This document shows, one piece after another, positions 24,877 to 32,515 of a stretch of 51,326 bases of DNA. The DNA comes from Lacihabitans soyangensis (GTDB taxonomy: Bacteria; Bacteroidota; Bacteroidia; Cytophagales; Spirosomataceae), in contig NZ_RJUF01000023.1 in NCBI RefSeq assembly GCF_024343775.1, positions 1 to 51,326 of the forward strand. The letters run 5' to 3'. The stretch's first letter is position 1. Every line of letters starts with the position of its first letter. Position numbers and translations under genes: made by a program. The notes below the pieces were generated by a model. That model did no database searches. It was given only the letters and a program-made list of their open reading frames with translations, and was not told where the DNA came from.

Positions 24877-24901
24877 ACTGACTAATCAGTCAGTAAAGGT
24901 A
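24877..24901 (-). promoter_or_regulatory. TetR-type operator next to a candidate -7 element
   Basis: ACTGACT (24877-24883) and AGTCAGT (24888-24894) form an inverted repeat with a 4-nt centre. It lies 3 nt before the hydrolase ATG at 24874. Adjacent on the upstream side, TACCTTTA (minus strand, plus 24894-24901) is a one-mismatch version of TAnnTTTG, so the operator would cover the transcription start. The TGACTnnnnAGTCA form is typical of TetR/AcrR-family sites. Confidence 0.8.
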
Positions 24902-24981
24902 GTGCATAGAAAGCAAACGAAAAATTTTAATTTTTATGAGCGGTATTTGGGAAGGATGAGGTGTAGGATTTGAGATTTTAT

Positions 24982-25446
24982 CTAAACTAATTTTAGTTTC
25001 ATTCCTTCATGACTAGCAACGTAGCCCAAGGATTCATAAAATCTTAAAGCTTCAGGTCTTTGCTTATCGGTGGTTAGCTGTACCATGTTACAACCTTTTT
25101 CTATTGCATGCGTTTTGATATATTCAAACATTTGGCCACCAATTCCTTGACCTCTAAAATCTGAATGGGTTCTAACTGCCTCCACTTGTGCTCTCAAGCC
25201 ACCTTGATGAGTTAAATATTGAATAAACGTTAGTTGGAAAGTGCCAACTTTTTGACCATTCATTTCTACTACGGTAAGCTCTTGGTTTGGGTCTTTAATG
25301 ATATTTTCAAAAGCCATTTTGTACTTTTCAGAAATCTTTTCATCAAACTGTTCTCTTTTAGAGCCCAGCGTATCATCTGAAAGCATTTTTATAATATCCA
25401 GAAGGTCATCATTTAAGGCCAGTCTAAAATTAAGTTTATTTTCCAT
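24982..25446 (-). CDS. GNAT family N-acetyltransferase
   Basis: The protein has 154 residues, normal for a single GNAT domain. Motif A, RTHSDFRGQGIGGQMFEYI, with the acetyl-CoA pyrophosphate loop RGQGIG, is near residues 97-115. The motif B region ends RFYESLGYVASHEG. Acetyl-CoA is the donor and the acceptor (small amine, amino acid or protein) cannot be told. It stands alone between the TetR/hydrolase operon and the cyclase gene, on the same strand. Confidence 0.9.
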   Translation of the reverse strand: MENKLNFRLALNDDLLDIIKMLSDDTLGSKREQFDEKISEKYKMAFENIIKDPNQELTVVEMNGQKVGTFQLTFIQYLTHQGGLRAQVEAVRTHSDFRGQGIGGQMFEYIKTHAIEKGCNMVQLTTDKQRPEALRFYESLGYVASHEGMKLKLV

Positions 25447-25495
25447 ATTTATTGATTCAAATATCTAAAAATAAATTAGTTAGTTCATATTTCTG

Positions 25496-26383
25496 CTATT
25501 TAACTTTCGCCATCGCCCTAACCGGAAAAGTACCCACTCCCTTGAACTTGGGAGGAATCGCACTGAAGGTAAAGCCAACCGTTGGTAAGAGGTAGAGGTT
25601 GCAAAGGTGTTCAACAATGAGGATTTCGGCACCTAAAAGCGTGGTATGCACAGGGCGGCTATTGAACTGGGTATTGTCAATATTGTGTGAATCTATGCCT
25701 ACCAACTTTACTTGGCAATCTCTCAAGTATTCAGCGGCTTCTTGAGTTAAATATGGATGGTTTTCGTAATATTTTTCGGTATTCCAGTGGTTTGACCAGT
25801 CGGTTTGTATCAATACCGCCCGATTTCGTATTTCAAAACCTTCGAGATGTTGCTTGGTTACGGCCAAAGTTTGGGTGAATGGAACAGAAATCTTGATTCC
25901 TTCCAAGTCTGTAAAGGCCTCTAAACCGACCTCCGAAAGGTCTTTTCCGTCAGAAAATCTATGGAATGGGCAGTCGAGATAGGTGCCTGTATTGGTCACC
26001 ATTTCTATTTTACCAATCTGGAATTCGGTGCCTACCTCATAAAACTTCCTGGAATCCTCTCTGCTCAAATAATCGCAAACAATAGGAGCGGGGAGGCCTT
26101 TGTAGGTAACCAAGCCATGCTCAATGGTGTGGCTAAGATCAATCAGTAAAGAGTTTGGGGTTTTTAAGTCTACAGGTTTACGTTTATGAGTTTCCGTAAA
26201 AATGGCTTTGTTCGATATTTCCACCCTACCAACCATTAAAAGACGCATATCAGTAACCAAGTAGTCGGCCAATTCTTTGTCAGAAATTTCCTCACCAGCG
26301 ATGTCTAACCTGAAATCTTCACCTTTGAGACTTCCGCCATTGGTGAAATATATCTCAAAATCAAATTTTACTCTTTTGTCCAT
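25496..26383 (-). CDS. Cyclase-family protein (kynurenine formamidase-like) with altered metal ligands
   Basis: The protein has 295 residues. An N-terminal domain of about 75 residues precedes the cyclase fold, which starts LLIDLSHTIEHGLVTYKGLPAP (about 79-100). The family metal motif H-x-G-T-H-x-D-x-P-x-H appears as N131-T-G-T-Y135-L-D137-C-P-F-H141, so two of the usual metal His are Asn and Tyr. DSHNIDN and HTTLLGAEILIVEHLCNL follow. Canonical members hydrolyse N-formylkynurenine or other cyclic amides. This variant may use another metal site or have lost activity; a recurring non-canonical subfamily is possible. Confidence 0.8.
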   Translation of the reverse strand: MDKRVKFDFEIYFTNGGSLKGEDFRLDIAGEEISDKELADYLVTDMRLLMVGRVEISNKAIFTETHKRKPVDLKTPNSLLIDLSHTIEHGLVTYKGLPAPIVCDYLSREDSRKFYEVGTEFQIGKIEMVTNTGTYLDCPFHRFSDGKDLSEVGLEAFTDLEGIKISVPFTQTLAVTKQHLEGFEIRNRAVLIQTDWSNHWNTEKYYENHPYLTQEAAEYLRDCQVKLVGIDSHNIDNTQFNSRPVHTTLLGAEILIVEHLCNLYLLPTVGFTFSAIPPKFKGVGTFPVRAMAKVK

Positions 26384-26426
26384 AAATAGATGTTACTTTT
26401 TTTGGCCTGATTTTAGTTTTTAAATT

Positions 26427-27035
26427 TTACGACGGGTTGGTTTTTTCCTGCTTTTTCTTCAGAATTCCTTTTTCCACATTTTCGTTAAGCAGGTTCTCCG
26501 CATATTGCCATATCACTTCTGAGCCGTTTTTTATAACTTTTTTCTTTTCGTAAACGGTCTCAAAATCAACATTATATTCTCTCCATGTGCCGCCATTGTT
26601 CGAGGTATTTTGCAGAAGTGGTTCCAATCTGTCCATCGATTTTGCAAATTTGGCTTCGTTTGTTTCCCCTGTCTCAAATTCCTCCCAAATAGCTATTAGT
26701 TCTTCTGCTTGTTCGGTGGGTAGGATGCCAAAAATACGTTTTGCAGCTAAAAGTTCCTCTTCGGTATTGGTGTGGTTTTTCTGAGAGTCATAAATGAAGG
26801 TATCGCCAGCGTCTATTTCCACAATGTCGTGTATGAGCACCATTTTGATGACCTTTAGCAGGTCAATGCTGGAGTTGGAGTATTCAGATAAAATGACCGC
26901 CATGACTGCCAAGTGCCAACTATGCTCGGCATCGTTTTCGTTTCTGTCACTATTCAAAAGTTTGGTTTTCCGCTGAATATACTTCAGTTTGTCTATTTCT
27001 TTTATGAATTCAATTTGTTTTTCAAGACTGGTCAT
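26427..27035 (-). CDS. HD-domain phosphohydrolase, YfbR/HDDC2-like 5'-nucleotidase
   Basis: The protein has 202 residues. The H...HD...D metal signature is clear: His38 in NDAEHSWHLAVM and His69-Asp70 in KMVLIHDIVEIDAGD. The spacing and the ENDAEHSWH phrase match the YfbR/HDDC2 group of deoxynucleoside 5'-monophosphatases. It is probably cytosolic. Downstream on the same strand is the cyclase-family gene (43 nt), upstream the DUF6157 gene (32 nt), so a loose operon is possible. Confidence 0.87.
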   Translation of the reverse strand: MTSLEKQIEFIKEIDKLKYIQRKTKLLNSDRNENDAEHSWHLAVMAVILSEYSNSSIDLLKVIKMVLIHDIVEIDAGDTFIYDSQKNHTNTEEELLAAKRIFGILPTEQAEELIAIWEEFETGETNEAKFAKSMDRLEPLLQNTSNNGGTWREYNVDFETVYEKKKVIKNGSEVIWQYAENLLNENVEKGILKKKQEKTNPS

Positions 27036-27067
27036 TTCTGTTTTTTCATTTATTTTCGGTAAAATAC

Positions 27068-27481
27068 TTACCTCTTCGATTTCATGGCTTTGTATTTTTT
27101 TAGACTTAGATCATTTTTTAGTCTTTCGTACTCCTCTGACCCAGCAGCGTAAAGTGCTATTCTTCCTTCAGAATTACTGTGAAGACCCCATCCGTAGCGT
27201 TTGGTAAGTGGCGATGCCCTGAAACAAGCTTGCCCTTTGGAGAAAAATTCTTTCCGAGCATTTTCTAGTTCATCTTCCAAGAGTTCTTTTCTTTCTGCAA
27301 AAACAGAGAATAAAACATCATCGGACGTGAATTTGTATGGGTTCTTATTGATAAATTCAAATTGTATATTTGCTACTGATTTTGCATCAGCTTTGATAGG
27401 CGGTATCTCTGCCTTTTCTGTGGGGCAATCGTCGGCTATTTCAATGAAAGTATTGTAATAGTTGGTCGTATGCTCTTTCAT
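27068..27481 (-). CDS. DUF6157 family protein
   Basis: The protein has 137 residues. The N-terminus KEHTTNYYNTFIEIADDCP, the middle NKNPYKFTSDDVLFSVFAER and the late SPLTKRYGWGLHSNSEGRIALY are the conserved blocks of the DUF6157 family as I know it. The function is not known. It has no signal or membrane segment. Its neighbours are HD-nucleotidase and GyrI-like genes, a small-protein neighbourhood seen repeatedly in Bacteroidota. Confidence 0.8.
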   Translation of the reverse strand: MKEHTTNYYNTFIEIADDCPTEKAEIPPIKADAKSVANIQFEFINKNPYKFTSDDVLFSVFAERKELLEDELENARKEFFSKGQACFRASPLTKRYGWGLHSNSEGRIALYAAGSEEYERLKNDLSLKKYKAMKSKR

Positions 27482-27508
27482 AATTTATGTTTTAAATGGC
27501 CCAAAATG

Positions 27509-27952
27509 CTATTTTAAGGCAATAAAAATATCAACTTCTGCATTTTCAGGGTTTGCTGCCTTGGCACCATACACCTCAAAGTCGGTGGTATAGGCTCTGT
27601 TCAAATCAGTGTTCCAGATTTTCACCCACTCATTGAAAACTATTCCTTCATTGATATTTCCTTTTGCTGTAAACTGCTGATAGTTTGCTACTTCAATAAC
27701 TTTCCCGACCATGCCATTTGGGATTTCGTCCAAACTCCTCACTGCACAGCCCAAAATCGTGTTGTAAGGTGCAGTATGATCTTTTTCGTAATCAGTATAA
27801 AGACAGTAAATGGTTTCATCAATTTTGTTGGGTATGAGTTTCGAGATGCCTTCGCCCATAAACCTTCCCCAAAGTGCCGGAATGTCTTTTGCGGCTTCAC
27901 CATTGTTGTTGCTTGTTCTGGTCGAGATTCCGACGATATTTATCTTTTGCAT
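27509..27952 (-). CDS. GyrI-like small-molecule-binding domain protein
   Basis: The protein has 147 residues consisting only of an AraC effector-binding/GyrI-like domain (SHS2-type duplication), starting KINIVGISTRTSN and ending EVDIFIALK. The central TIYCLYTDYEKDHTAPYNTILGCAV and the FNEWVKIWNTDLNRAYTTDFEVYG block are typical. Stand-alone members bind or hydrolyse lipophilic and cationic compounds. No DNA-binding domain is attached, so it is not itself a regulator. Confidence 0.83.
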   Translation of the reverse strand: MQKINIVGISTRTSNNNGEAAKDIPALWGRFMGEGISKLIPNKIDETIYCLYTDYEKDHTAPYNTILGCAVRSLDEIPNGMVGKVIEVANYQQFTAKGNINEGIVFNEWVKIWNTDLNRAYTTDFEVYGAKAANPENAEVDIFIALK

Positions 27953-28013
27953 TTTGTTTTTTCTGCAAAAATAAGTGCCCTTCCTGACAACCCTATGTCA
28001 GTAGCCTTCGTTT

Positions 28014-28337
28014 TTACTCTTCCTCTAAAGGTTGAAATCTATTCGTTCCTTCTATTCGCTCCCATTCAGAGCCTATCGGTTTTTTGAGCATCGGAATTAT
28101 GGCCCTGTCATAATTGGCGATGGTGTTTACGTCATAAATTGAGATATTGTCCAGGTTTTCAACGTATTCATCGTCTTCTGTGCCGGAATAAAACCTCCAG
28201 CCTGTATCAAATTCGTCCTCAGGTTCTTCTCTGTACATAAAGCCTACTTTTAGGCCCTCTTCAGTAATTTTTCCGGTGGCCATACAAGTGCCACCCGTTG
28301 GTATGAGGTCTTGGAATTCCTCTATTTTTGATTGCAT
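28014..28337 (-). CDS. DUF2185 (Imm33-like) protein
   Basis: The protein has 107 residues. ATG 28337 (MQSKIEEFQDLI) is preferred to 28397, whose extra 20 residues overlap the YitT gene. The conserved core is CMATGKITEEGLKVGFMYREEP, then DTGWRFYSGTEDDEYVENLDNISIYDVNTIA. The family is DUF2185, also listed as immunity protein Imm33 of polymorphic toxin systems. No toxin gene is adjacent, so an immunity role here is not supported by context. Confidence 0.8.
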   Translation of the reverse strand: MQSKIEEFQDLIPTGGTCMATGKITEEGLKVGFMYREEPEDEFDTGWRFYSGTEDDEYVENLDNISIYDVNTIANYDRAIIPMLKKPIGSEWERIEGTNRFQPLEEE

Positions 28338-28393
28338 ATTTTTGATTTTTGGAAAGTAAAGATATTGAAAATATGGAAAACCAACCAATGTTA

Positions 28394-29251
28394 TCAATGC
28401 AAGGGACGTTTTTTAATCATGCCGCCCTTGGTATCTTTTACGCTGTTCATGACCACGAACGCACTCGGCTCTATTTTCTCTATTTCGGAGTTTAATTTGT
28501 TCAATTCCAGTCGGGTAATAACCGTGTAAAGAATATCGGTTTCCTTCATTTCACCTCTTTTTCCGTAGCCGCTTTTGCCACTGTAAACCGTTACTCCTCT
28601 GCCCAATTTGTCTATAATCATCAGTCTGATTTCTTCGTTTTTGTCTGAAACCACTGTCACACCAATGTATTCTTCGAGGCCTTCAACTATAAAATCGAGG
28701 GTTTTGGAGGCCGCTAGGTAGGTTATCATGGAATAGAGGGCGATTTCGATTCCCAAAAAATAGGCTGCTGCACCGAAAATCATCACATTGATGACAATTA
28801 TAATATCACCGATGGTAGTGCCAAATTTACGGCTTAAATAAATGGCGAGAACCTCCGTGCCGTCTATAACCGCTCCACCTCTGATAGCAAAACCAATACC
28901 CGCACCTAAGAAAAACCCACCAAAAATAGCCACGAGAAGGTTATCATTGGTGATGTTTGGAAAACTCACTGTGGCCAATACAAGGGCTAATCCGGATATG
29001 GCCAATGCCGTTTTTATGGCAAATTGGCGACCAACAATTTTGTAACCCATCATGATAAATGGAAAATTTATGCCCACTATGAGGTAGGAGAGGGGTATTT
29101 TGGTCAAGGCCGATATCAAAAGTGATATTCCTGTGGCTCCACCGTCAATAAAATGATTGGTAAGTAAAAAGCCCTTAAAGCCAAAGGCAGCCGAAAAAAT
29201 GCCAATGGTTATTAAAACGGTATCTTTTATTAGTCTTTTCGAAGGAGTCAT
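28394..29251 (-). CDS. YitT family membrane protein
   Basis: The protein has 285 residues. Five hydrophobic segments lie in the first 190 residues (DUF161-type: FSAAFGFKGFLLTNHFIDGGATG, AIFGGFFLGAGIGFAIRGGAVIDGTEVLA). A cytosolic DUF2179 domain follows (RGVTVYSGKSGYGKRGEMKETDILYTVITR, about 220-255). YitT-like proteins are inner-membrane proteins of unknown transport activity; the DUF2179 part resembles PII-like ligand domains. Length and layout are normal. Confidence 0.9.
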   Translation of the reverse strand: MTPSKRLIKDTVLITIGIFSAAFGFKGFLLTNHFIDGGATGISLLISALTKIPLSYLIVGINFPFIMMGYKIVGRQFAIKTALAISGLALVLATVSFPNITNDNLLVAIFGGFFLGAGIGFAIRGGAVIDGTEVLAIYLSRKFGTTIGDIIIVINVMIFGAAAYFLGIEIALYSMITYLAASKTLDFIVEGLEEYIGVTVVSDKNEEIRLMIIDKLGRGVTVYSGKSGYGKRGEMKETDILYTVITRLELNKLNSEIEKIEPSAFVVMNSVKDTKGGMIKKRPLH

Positions 29252-29407
29252 GGCTGATGTCCGAGGGTTTGTTTAATATATTAATGGTATTCTGGGGATA
29301 AAAATTCCACAAAGTCATATTAAACCAACGTAAGAAATGGCTTTTTCTTACTCATAATTGCCCAAACTAATCGAAATAATAAAGTTCAAGGAGTTGAATA
29401 GCCTCAA

Positions 29408-30016
29408 TCACTCAACAATAGTTCTGAAAGTGAGATTAACGCGTGGCTTAGACACCATTTTGGTTGGTGGAAGACGGTGTAGCCAGTGCGTTTGGGTGGT
29501 GTCTTTCATTACCAACAAGCTACCATGCTCTAGAAAAAGGTCTATTTTTTCTTTTGATTGCTTATGTTTAAAAGCAAATTTTCTTTCGGCCCCAAAACTT
29601 AAGGAACCGATGGCACCGTCTTTTTTAAGGTCCTTTTCTCCATCGCTGTGCCAAGCCATGCCTTCATCTCCAGAATGATATAGGTTTAGGAGGCAAGAAT
29701 TAAAGGTTTCGCCGGTTGCGTTTTCTATGGTTTCTTTGAGTTCTAGCAATTCTTTGGTCCACAAAAGAGCCTGCTTGGTTGTATTGGAGTAAGTATATTC
29801 AAAGGGTTTTTCACCGTACCAAGCTACTTTTCGCTTCGTAATAATTTTTTTGCCGAAAATCACGGCTTCGTCGTTACGCCATTCTATGGTATTGAGCAAC
29901 GCATCTAGGTAATGATTGGCCTGCTGATGGTCAAACAGTTTTCCGTAATAGTTTACCGTTCCCTCGTAAGGTAGCCAGTTTTTTGATGAGTCGGGTTTGA
30001 AATCAAACAAGTCCAT
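29408..30016 (-). CDS. alkB: Alpha-ketoglutarate-dependent dioxygenase AlkB
   Basis: The protein has 202 residues starting MDLFDFKPD at 30016; a start at 30049 would overlap the Ada-domain gene. Fe(II) ligands are His123 and Asp125 (AWHSDGE) and His180 (THWLHRL). The 2-oxoglutarate Arg residues are Arg192 and Arg198 (PRVNLTFR). The lead-in NSCLLNLYHSGDEGM is typical of Bacteroidota AlkB. It removes methyl groups from 1-methyladenine and 3-methylcytosine in DNA or RNA by oxidation. It is the last gene of a four-gene alkylation-repair operon, 11 nt behind the Ada-domain gene. Confidence 0.93.
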   Translation of the reverse strand: MDLFDFKPDSSKNWLPYEGTVNYYGKLFDHQQANHYLDALLNTIEWRNDEAVIFGKKIITKRKVAWYGEKPFEYTYSNTTKQALLWTKELLELKETIENATGETFNSCLLNLYHSGDEGMAWHSDGEKDLKKDGAIGSLSFGAERKFAFKHKQSKEKIDLFLEHGSLLVMKDTTQTHWLHRLPPTKMVSKPRVNLTFRTIVE

Positions 30017-30027
30017 TCTGCCAGATT

Positions 30028-30240
30028 TTATATTAAACAATGACCACAAGGTCTGAAATTTCTTTCTAGAGCTTCTTCTTCAGAACAAAAGAACACTCTA
30101 TTCTGTTTAAACATTCTTTTTCCAGATTTGCAATTGAGTTTTCCGAAGATTTTGAGTTTTACATTTCCTCCAAAAGTAATCTTCTTTTGTCGTATTTGTT
30201 TTCGCAATTCTGCAGGATTTATGTCGTCATGCCGAATCAT
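30028..30240 (-). CDS. Stand-alone Ada metal-binding domain protein
   Basis: The protein has 70 residues from ATG 30240 (MIRHDDINP), four bases after the stop of the oxygenase gene; an ATG at 30261 is the alternative. It aligns with only the N-terminal zinc domain of Ada (PF02805): LKIFGKLNCKSGKRM, NRVFFCSEEEALERNFRPCGHC. Three of the four canonical Cys positions are seen (NCK, PCG, HCL). The second is Lys, and an extra Cys lies in VFFCS. In Ada this domain takes methyl groups from phosphotriesters and turns on transcription; here it is not fused to the DNA-binding part. Confidence 0.82.
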   Translation of the reverse strand: MIRHDDINPAELRKQIRQKKITFGGNVKLKIFGKLNCKSGKRMFKQNRVFFCSEEEALERNFRPCGHCLI

Positions 30241-30244
30241 TCCT

Positions 30245-30961
30245 TCAAGATTTAGCATCATGAAAAATGATGCCCAAAGTATGACATTCGCCCGTATGAA
30301 CTTCGCTTACACCGTGTTTCATATTTACTCTATAATAACCTTTTGAGCCTTTTATGGGTCTGAAATTGGTGGTAAAAGCCAACATGTCGCCCTTTTTTGG
30401 TTTCAAAACTATGGCCTTGGATTGGGCTCTTGGGGTTTGTTGGGTAAGTACAAACTCACCGCCAGTGTAATCCTCATCAGGTTGGTTCAAGAACAATACA
30501 GTTTGAATGGGGAAAAATACATCGCCGTACAGATCTTGGTGCAAAGTGTTGTGACCTCCCTTGCCATATTTTAGAATCAGAACAGTTGGTTTTAATTGGT
30601 CATTTTTACGGCATTTTTCCAACATTTCTTCATGAGTTTCTGGAAATTCTGTTTCGATATTTAGGACTTTAAACCACAGATTGGCTATTGGAGCAAGCTT
30701 TGCATAAATATTTGTTCTAATTTCTGAAATAAGACTCGGAAGAGGGTACTTGAAATATTTGTATTCTCCCAATCCAAATCTGTAGCGTTCCATTACTACT
30801 GTTTTGCGGTAAAGAAGAGGGTTTTCGTACTCATTTTTAAGTTCTTCACATTGGGCGGCAGTCAGTATGTTTGGGATAATTGCATATCCTTTTTCATGCA
30901 TAGTTTCTGCGAATGCTTCCCAATCAACGCTTTCTAATTTTATGATTAATTCGCGATTCAT
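30245..30961 (-). CDS. 2OG-Fe(II) oxygenase of the alkylation-repair operon
   Basis: The protein has 238 residues. The double-stranded beta-helix ligands are His141 and Asp143 (TLHQDLYGD) and His216 (NMKHGVSEV), with TGGEFVLTQQTPRAQSKA between. This is a Phytanoyl/prolyl-hydroxylase-like family that regularly neighbours ada-type genes; its target (nucleobase, protein or RNA) is not established. It lies between the AraC-methyltransferase fusion (10 nt) and the Ada-domain gene (4 nt), so it should be coexpressed upon methylation damage. Confidence 0.87.
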   Translation of the reverse strand: MNRELIIKLESVDWEAFAETMHEKGYAIIPNILTAAQCEELKNEYENPLLYRKTVVMERYRFGLGEYKYFKYPLPSLISEIRTNIYAKLAPIANLWFKVLNIETEFPETHEEMLEKCRKNDQLKPTVLILKYGKGGHNTLHQDLYGDVFFPIQTVLFLNQPDEDYTGGEFVLTQQTPRAQSKAIVLKPKKGDMLAFTTNFRPIKGSKGYYRVNMKHGVSEVHTGECHTLGIIFHDAKS

Positions 30962-30971
30962 TCTAATAAAA

Positions 30972-31814
30972 TCAAAAGTTCAATTTCGCACTTTCCCAGC
31001 CAATGATAGCCGTTTTTCTGGTGGTTCCCCACATATATCCGCCCAGATTGCCAGATGCTTGGATAATCCTGTGACACGGAATCAAAAACGCTACAGGATT
31101 GCTACCAATCGCTGTTCCAACTGCTCGTGAAGCAGTGGGTTTTTCTATTTGTTGGGCCACAGATCCATAGGTGGTTAATTGTCCCATGGGTATTTTCAAG
31201 AGCGTTTCCCAAACTTTTAGCTGAAAGTCTGTGCCTTTTAAGTGCAGTTTTATTTGTTTGAGTTTACTCCAGTCATTTTGAAAAATAAATAGGGCATTTT
31301 GTTGTAAAATGTCCAGTTTTCTCTGGAAAGTTGCCTGTGGAAAGTGACCTTGAATGGTTTGGAGACCTATTTGCTCATTTTCATAAAAGGCCATGTGGCA
31401 GATTCCTTTTTCGGTAGATGCTACCAGGATGTTTCCAAAAGGACTTTCGGCAAAACTGTAGTTTATCTTCAGGTTTTTGCCTCCGTTTTTATATTCTGCG
31501 GGTGTCATGCCTTCAATATTTATAAACAATTCGTGCAAACGACTAGTGCCTGAGAGACCCATTTCATGGGCAGTTTCGAAGACTGAGGTTTGGTTGGCTT
31601 TTAAAAGTTTCTTGGCATGCTCAACGGTGGTGTATTGTAAAAACTTCTTGGGACTTGTGCCGGCCCACTCGCTAAAGAGCCTTTGGAAATGAAAAGGACT
31701 CAGATGAACTTTTTCGGCCAATTCGTCGAGGTTCGGCTGGTCTTTGAAATTGGCCTTTATATATGCTATTGCTTCGGCAATTCTATCGTAGTTCAGTTTG
31801 TCTTGCGTTTCCAT
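30972..31814 (-). CDS. AraC-type regulator fused to O6-methylguanine-DNA methyltransferase (Ada-like, lacking the metal domain)
   Basis: The protein has 280 residues from ATG 31814 (METQDKLNYD). An AraC HTH pair (about 1-100: LDELAEKVHLSPFHFQRLFSEWAGTSP, then LGLSGTSRLHELF) precedes a methyltransferase N-domain (about 115-190). The catalytic domain has FLIPCHRII with acceptor Cys247 and the preceding SRAVGTAIGSNP. It repairs O6-methylguanine suicidally and likely activates its own operon. The usual Ada N-terminal zinc domain is absent but encoded separately two genes downstream. Confidence 0.92.
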   Translation of the reverse strand: METQDKLNYDRIAEAIAYIKANFKDQPNLDELAEKVHLSPFHFQRLFSEWAGTSPKKFLQYTTVEHAKKLLKANQTSVFETAHEMGLSGTSRLHELFINIEGMTPAEYKNGGKNLKINYSFAESPFGNILVASTEKGICHMAFYENEQIGLQTIQGHFPQATFQRKLDILQQNALFIFQNDWSKLKQIKLHLKGTDFQLKVWETLLKIPMGQLTTYGSVAQQIEKPTASRAVGTAIGSNPVAFLIPCHRIIQASGNLGGYMWGTTRKTAIIGWESAKLNF

Positions 31815-31931
31815 ATTCTCATTTTGATGGTACAAATGTCGATATAGTTTTCTTTTCAAAAAATCCGATTCTTGCTAAGATTTGTAGAAATTGCGTTAGT
31901 TAATCGAGCTTGACTTTTATCATAACCTTTA

Positions 31932-31948
31932 TTTGAAACCATTTCAAA
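31932..31948. promoter_or_regulatory. Inverted repeat in the ada/hydrolase divergent gap
   Basis: TTTGAAA-cca-TTTCAAA (7-bp arms, 3-nt centre) lies in the 166-bp gap between the ada-type operon (minus) and the RBBP9-like gene (plus). Its position about 33 nt upstream of the plus ATG suits an operator, but no promoter match is clear and no other copy was found. Confidence 0.35.
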
Positions 31949-31980
31949 CGAATGTATTGTTTGAATAAAAAACTCCTTCG

Positions 31981-32508
31981 ATGACAACTTATTTCATAAT
32001 TCCAGGCCTAGGAAATTCGGACGAAAATCATTGGCAAACACATTTTGAGAATTCGGGCGAGAATTTCGTGAGAATCATGCAAAAAAGCTGGGATGAACCT
32101 GATTGTGAGGATTGGGTTCTGAATATTGAGTACGCGATTTCAGACTATGAACCTTCCGAAGTTGTTCTGGTTGCACACAGTTTGGGATGTACAGCTGTGG
32201 CTCAATGGGCAAAAAGGTTTCCGAAAGCCATAAAAGGTGCACTTTTGGTGGCTCCCAGTGATATTGAAAATCCGGTTTATACATTTCCGATGACGGGATT
32301 TACGCCTATACCAACCGAGAAGTTGCCATTCAAAAGTATAGTTGTTTTAAGTACAAACGACATTTGGGTTTCAGAGGAGCGAGCCAGATATTTTGCAGAA
32401 ACTTGGAGTAGCGAATTTATAAATATCGGTGAGGCTGGTCATATCAATGTTTCGGCTGGATATGGTGAATGGCCTTTTGGATTGGAGCTTTTGAGAAAGT
32501 TTGATTAA
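31981..32508 (+). CDS. RBBP9/YdeN-type serine hydrolase
   Basis: The protein has 175 residues, a minimal alpha/beta hydrolase. It opens with FIIPGLGNSDENHWQTHFE, the family's oxyanion segment. Nucleophile elbow VAHSLGCTAVAQW puts Ser near residue 67. The acid is in VVLSTNDIWVS, and the His is in GEAGHINVSAGYGEWP near residue 159. Members cleave small esters or peptides; the natural substrate is unknown. It is probably cytosolic. It converges with the porin gene, only 7 nt separating the stops. Confidence 0.9.
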   Translation: MTTYFIIPGLGNSDENHWQTHFENSGENFVRIMQKSWDEPDCEDWVLNIEYAISDYEPSEVVLVAHSLGCTAVAQWAKRFPKAIKGALLVAPSDIENPVYTFPMTGFTPIPTEKLPFKSIVVLSTNDIWVSEERARYFAETWSSEFINIGEAGHINVSAGYGEWPFGLELLRKFD

Positions 32509-32515
32509 TGAATAG

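Noticed and set aside
27984-28001. Hairpin CTGACA/TGTCAG as terminator after the DUF2185 gene
   Set aside because: The 6-bp stem is not directly followed by a T-run on the minus strand, so it is weak evidence only.
28014-28337. Toxin-immunity locus based on the Imm33-like (DUF2185) protein
   Set aside because: No polymorphic toxin, secretion marker or further immunity gene adjoins it; DUF2185 proteins are also found outside toxin loci.
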